From: Lysobacteraceae bacterium
GTDB lineage: Bacteria; Patescibacteriota; Patescibacteriia; JAACEG01
Reading direction: 5' to 3'
NCBI GenBank assembly: GCA_011682665.1
Contig: JAACEG010000028.1
Coordinates: forward strand, 1-6,903
Length of the DNA: 6,903 nucleotides
Part shown: positions 6,505 through 6,903 of the stretch, one piece after another
How positions within the stretch are numbered: position 1 is the first letter of the stretch
How the letters are laid out: every line of letters starts with the position of its first letter
Program-made: the position numbers and the translations under genes
The notes under the pieces: generated by a model
Seen by the model: the letters and a program-made list of their open reading frames with translations, nothing else
Told to the model about the DNA's origin: nothing
The model's database searches: none

Positions 6505-6579
6505 AATTTTCAATTTCTAATTTTCAATTTTCAATCAATTTTCAATAATCAATTTTCAATGACTAATGACTAATGACTG
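6505..6579. repeat. CAATTTTCAAT tract ending in tandem ATGACTA heptamers
   Basis: The spacer after ruvB consists almost wholly of variants of CAATTTT/AATTTTCAAT (about 6507-6560). It runs into three 7-base units, ATGACTA, ATGACTA and ATGACTG, at 6559-6579. The same CAATTTT family flanks the palindromic element at 4768-4893. The third ATG is the start of the next gene. Confidence 0.75.
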
Positions 6580-6833
6580 AAATATTTTTGAGTTTTATTT
6601 ATTTTATGTCTTTTACTCTATCATTTCTGCTAATCCCCTATTTTCTTTTTATAATAATATTTCTAATATTTGCCTTTTTTAATCTTTATCATATTTTTCG
6701 CTTTGGATTCAAAACTAAACTTAGTGTTTTTATGATTTCCTTATTTTGTCTTGGGACAATAGTTATTTTTGTTGTATCTTTTGGAGTAATTTTACAGATC
6801 GATTGGAATCGAATGATAACAATAGGAGCTTAA
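6573..6833 (+). CDS. Small two-helix membrane protein, function unknown
   Basis: I cannot assign a function to these 86 residues. The protein is almost all hydrophobic. A first long membrane segment, possibly a helical hairpin, spans about 5-38 and a second about 49-75. They are joined by the short basic loop HIFRFGFKTKL (40-50), which should face the cytoplasm. A short tail, QIDWNRMITIGA, follows. There is no catalytic motif or signal-peptide cleavage site. The ATG at 6573 is the third of three ATGs made by tandem 7-base repeats; each lies in a different frame, and only this one opens a long frame. M12 (6606) is an alternative start but would cut into the first helix. There is no Shine-Dalgarno motif. 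It follows ruvB by 75 repeat-filled bases on the same strand. Confidence 0.68.
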   Translation: MTEIFLSFIYFMSFTLSFLLIPYFLFIIIFLIFAFFNLYHIFRFGFKTKLSVFMISLFCLGTIVIFVVSFGVILQIDWNRMITIGA

Positions 6834-6878
6834 TAATCCGTATCATTCGTATTATATTTATTACCTTGAATTACAAAA

Positions 6879-6903
6879 TGTCATTGCGAGGAGGAACGAC
6901 GAA
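6879..6903. repeat. Start of a dispersed intergenic repeat, cut by the window edge
   Basis: TCATTGCGAGGAGGAACGAC (6881-6900) and the following GAA match the left half of a palindromic intergenic repeat found in many bacteria, whose usual continuation is GCAATC-like. Its GC content is clearly above that of its surroundings. Only half is visible, so the palindrome cannot be checked here. Confidence 0.55.

Noticed and set aside
6505..6580. CRISPR array
   Set aside because: Units are short, AT-rich and directly abutting without unique spacers, and no cas gene is present.

Overview
The window looks like a piece of a small-genome, very AT-rich bacterium, most probably of the Candidatus Patescibacteria (CPR; Parcubacteria-like). 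This is an inference. It rests on the low GC of both genes and spacers, the lack of Shine-Dalgarno motifs before every start I could check, lineage-style membrane proteins of unknown function beside housekeeping genes, and intergenic runs of CAATTTTCAAT-type repeats. The standard code fits: the conserved proteins read through without in-frame TGA, and TAA, TAG and TGA are all used as stops.

Layout from left to right: (1) bases 1-101 are a leader or tail stretch without a supported gene. (2) 102-386 (+) encodes a small single-pass membrane protein. (3) A strong two-way terminator at 445-480 separates it from a convergent block. (4) On the minus strand, an operon begins at a near-consensus promoter (2821-2849) and reads htrA-type protease/PDZ (2729-1434), then a manganese-dependent family II inorganic pyrophosphatase (1424-501), ending at the shared terminator. 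(5) Also on the minus strand, 4544-2880 encodes a 554-residue protein with a soluble N-terminal half and several C-terminal membrane segments; I do not recognise it. (6) tRNA-Gln(UUG) lies upstream of it at 4686-4616. (7) About 450 bases of divergent intergenic DNA hold a compound palindromic element flanked by perfect 20-base direct repeats. (8) On the plus strand, a DUF167/YggU protein (5145-5414), ruvB (5478-6497) and a small two-helix membrane protein (6573-6833) follow one another, each pair separated by repeat-bearing spacers. (9) The right edge enters another dispersed-repeat candidate.

Functionally this is mostly a housekeeping segment: envelope protein quality control (HtrA), phosphate/pyrophosphate metabolism (PPase), glutamine decoding (tRNA) and Holliday-junction branch migration (RuvB). 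I see no defence, toxin or biosynthetic system. The parts most worth a second look are the 554-residue family, the htrA leader with its hairpin, the nearly leaderless DUF167 transcript, and the repeat families that fill the spacers and in one case run into a start codon.
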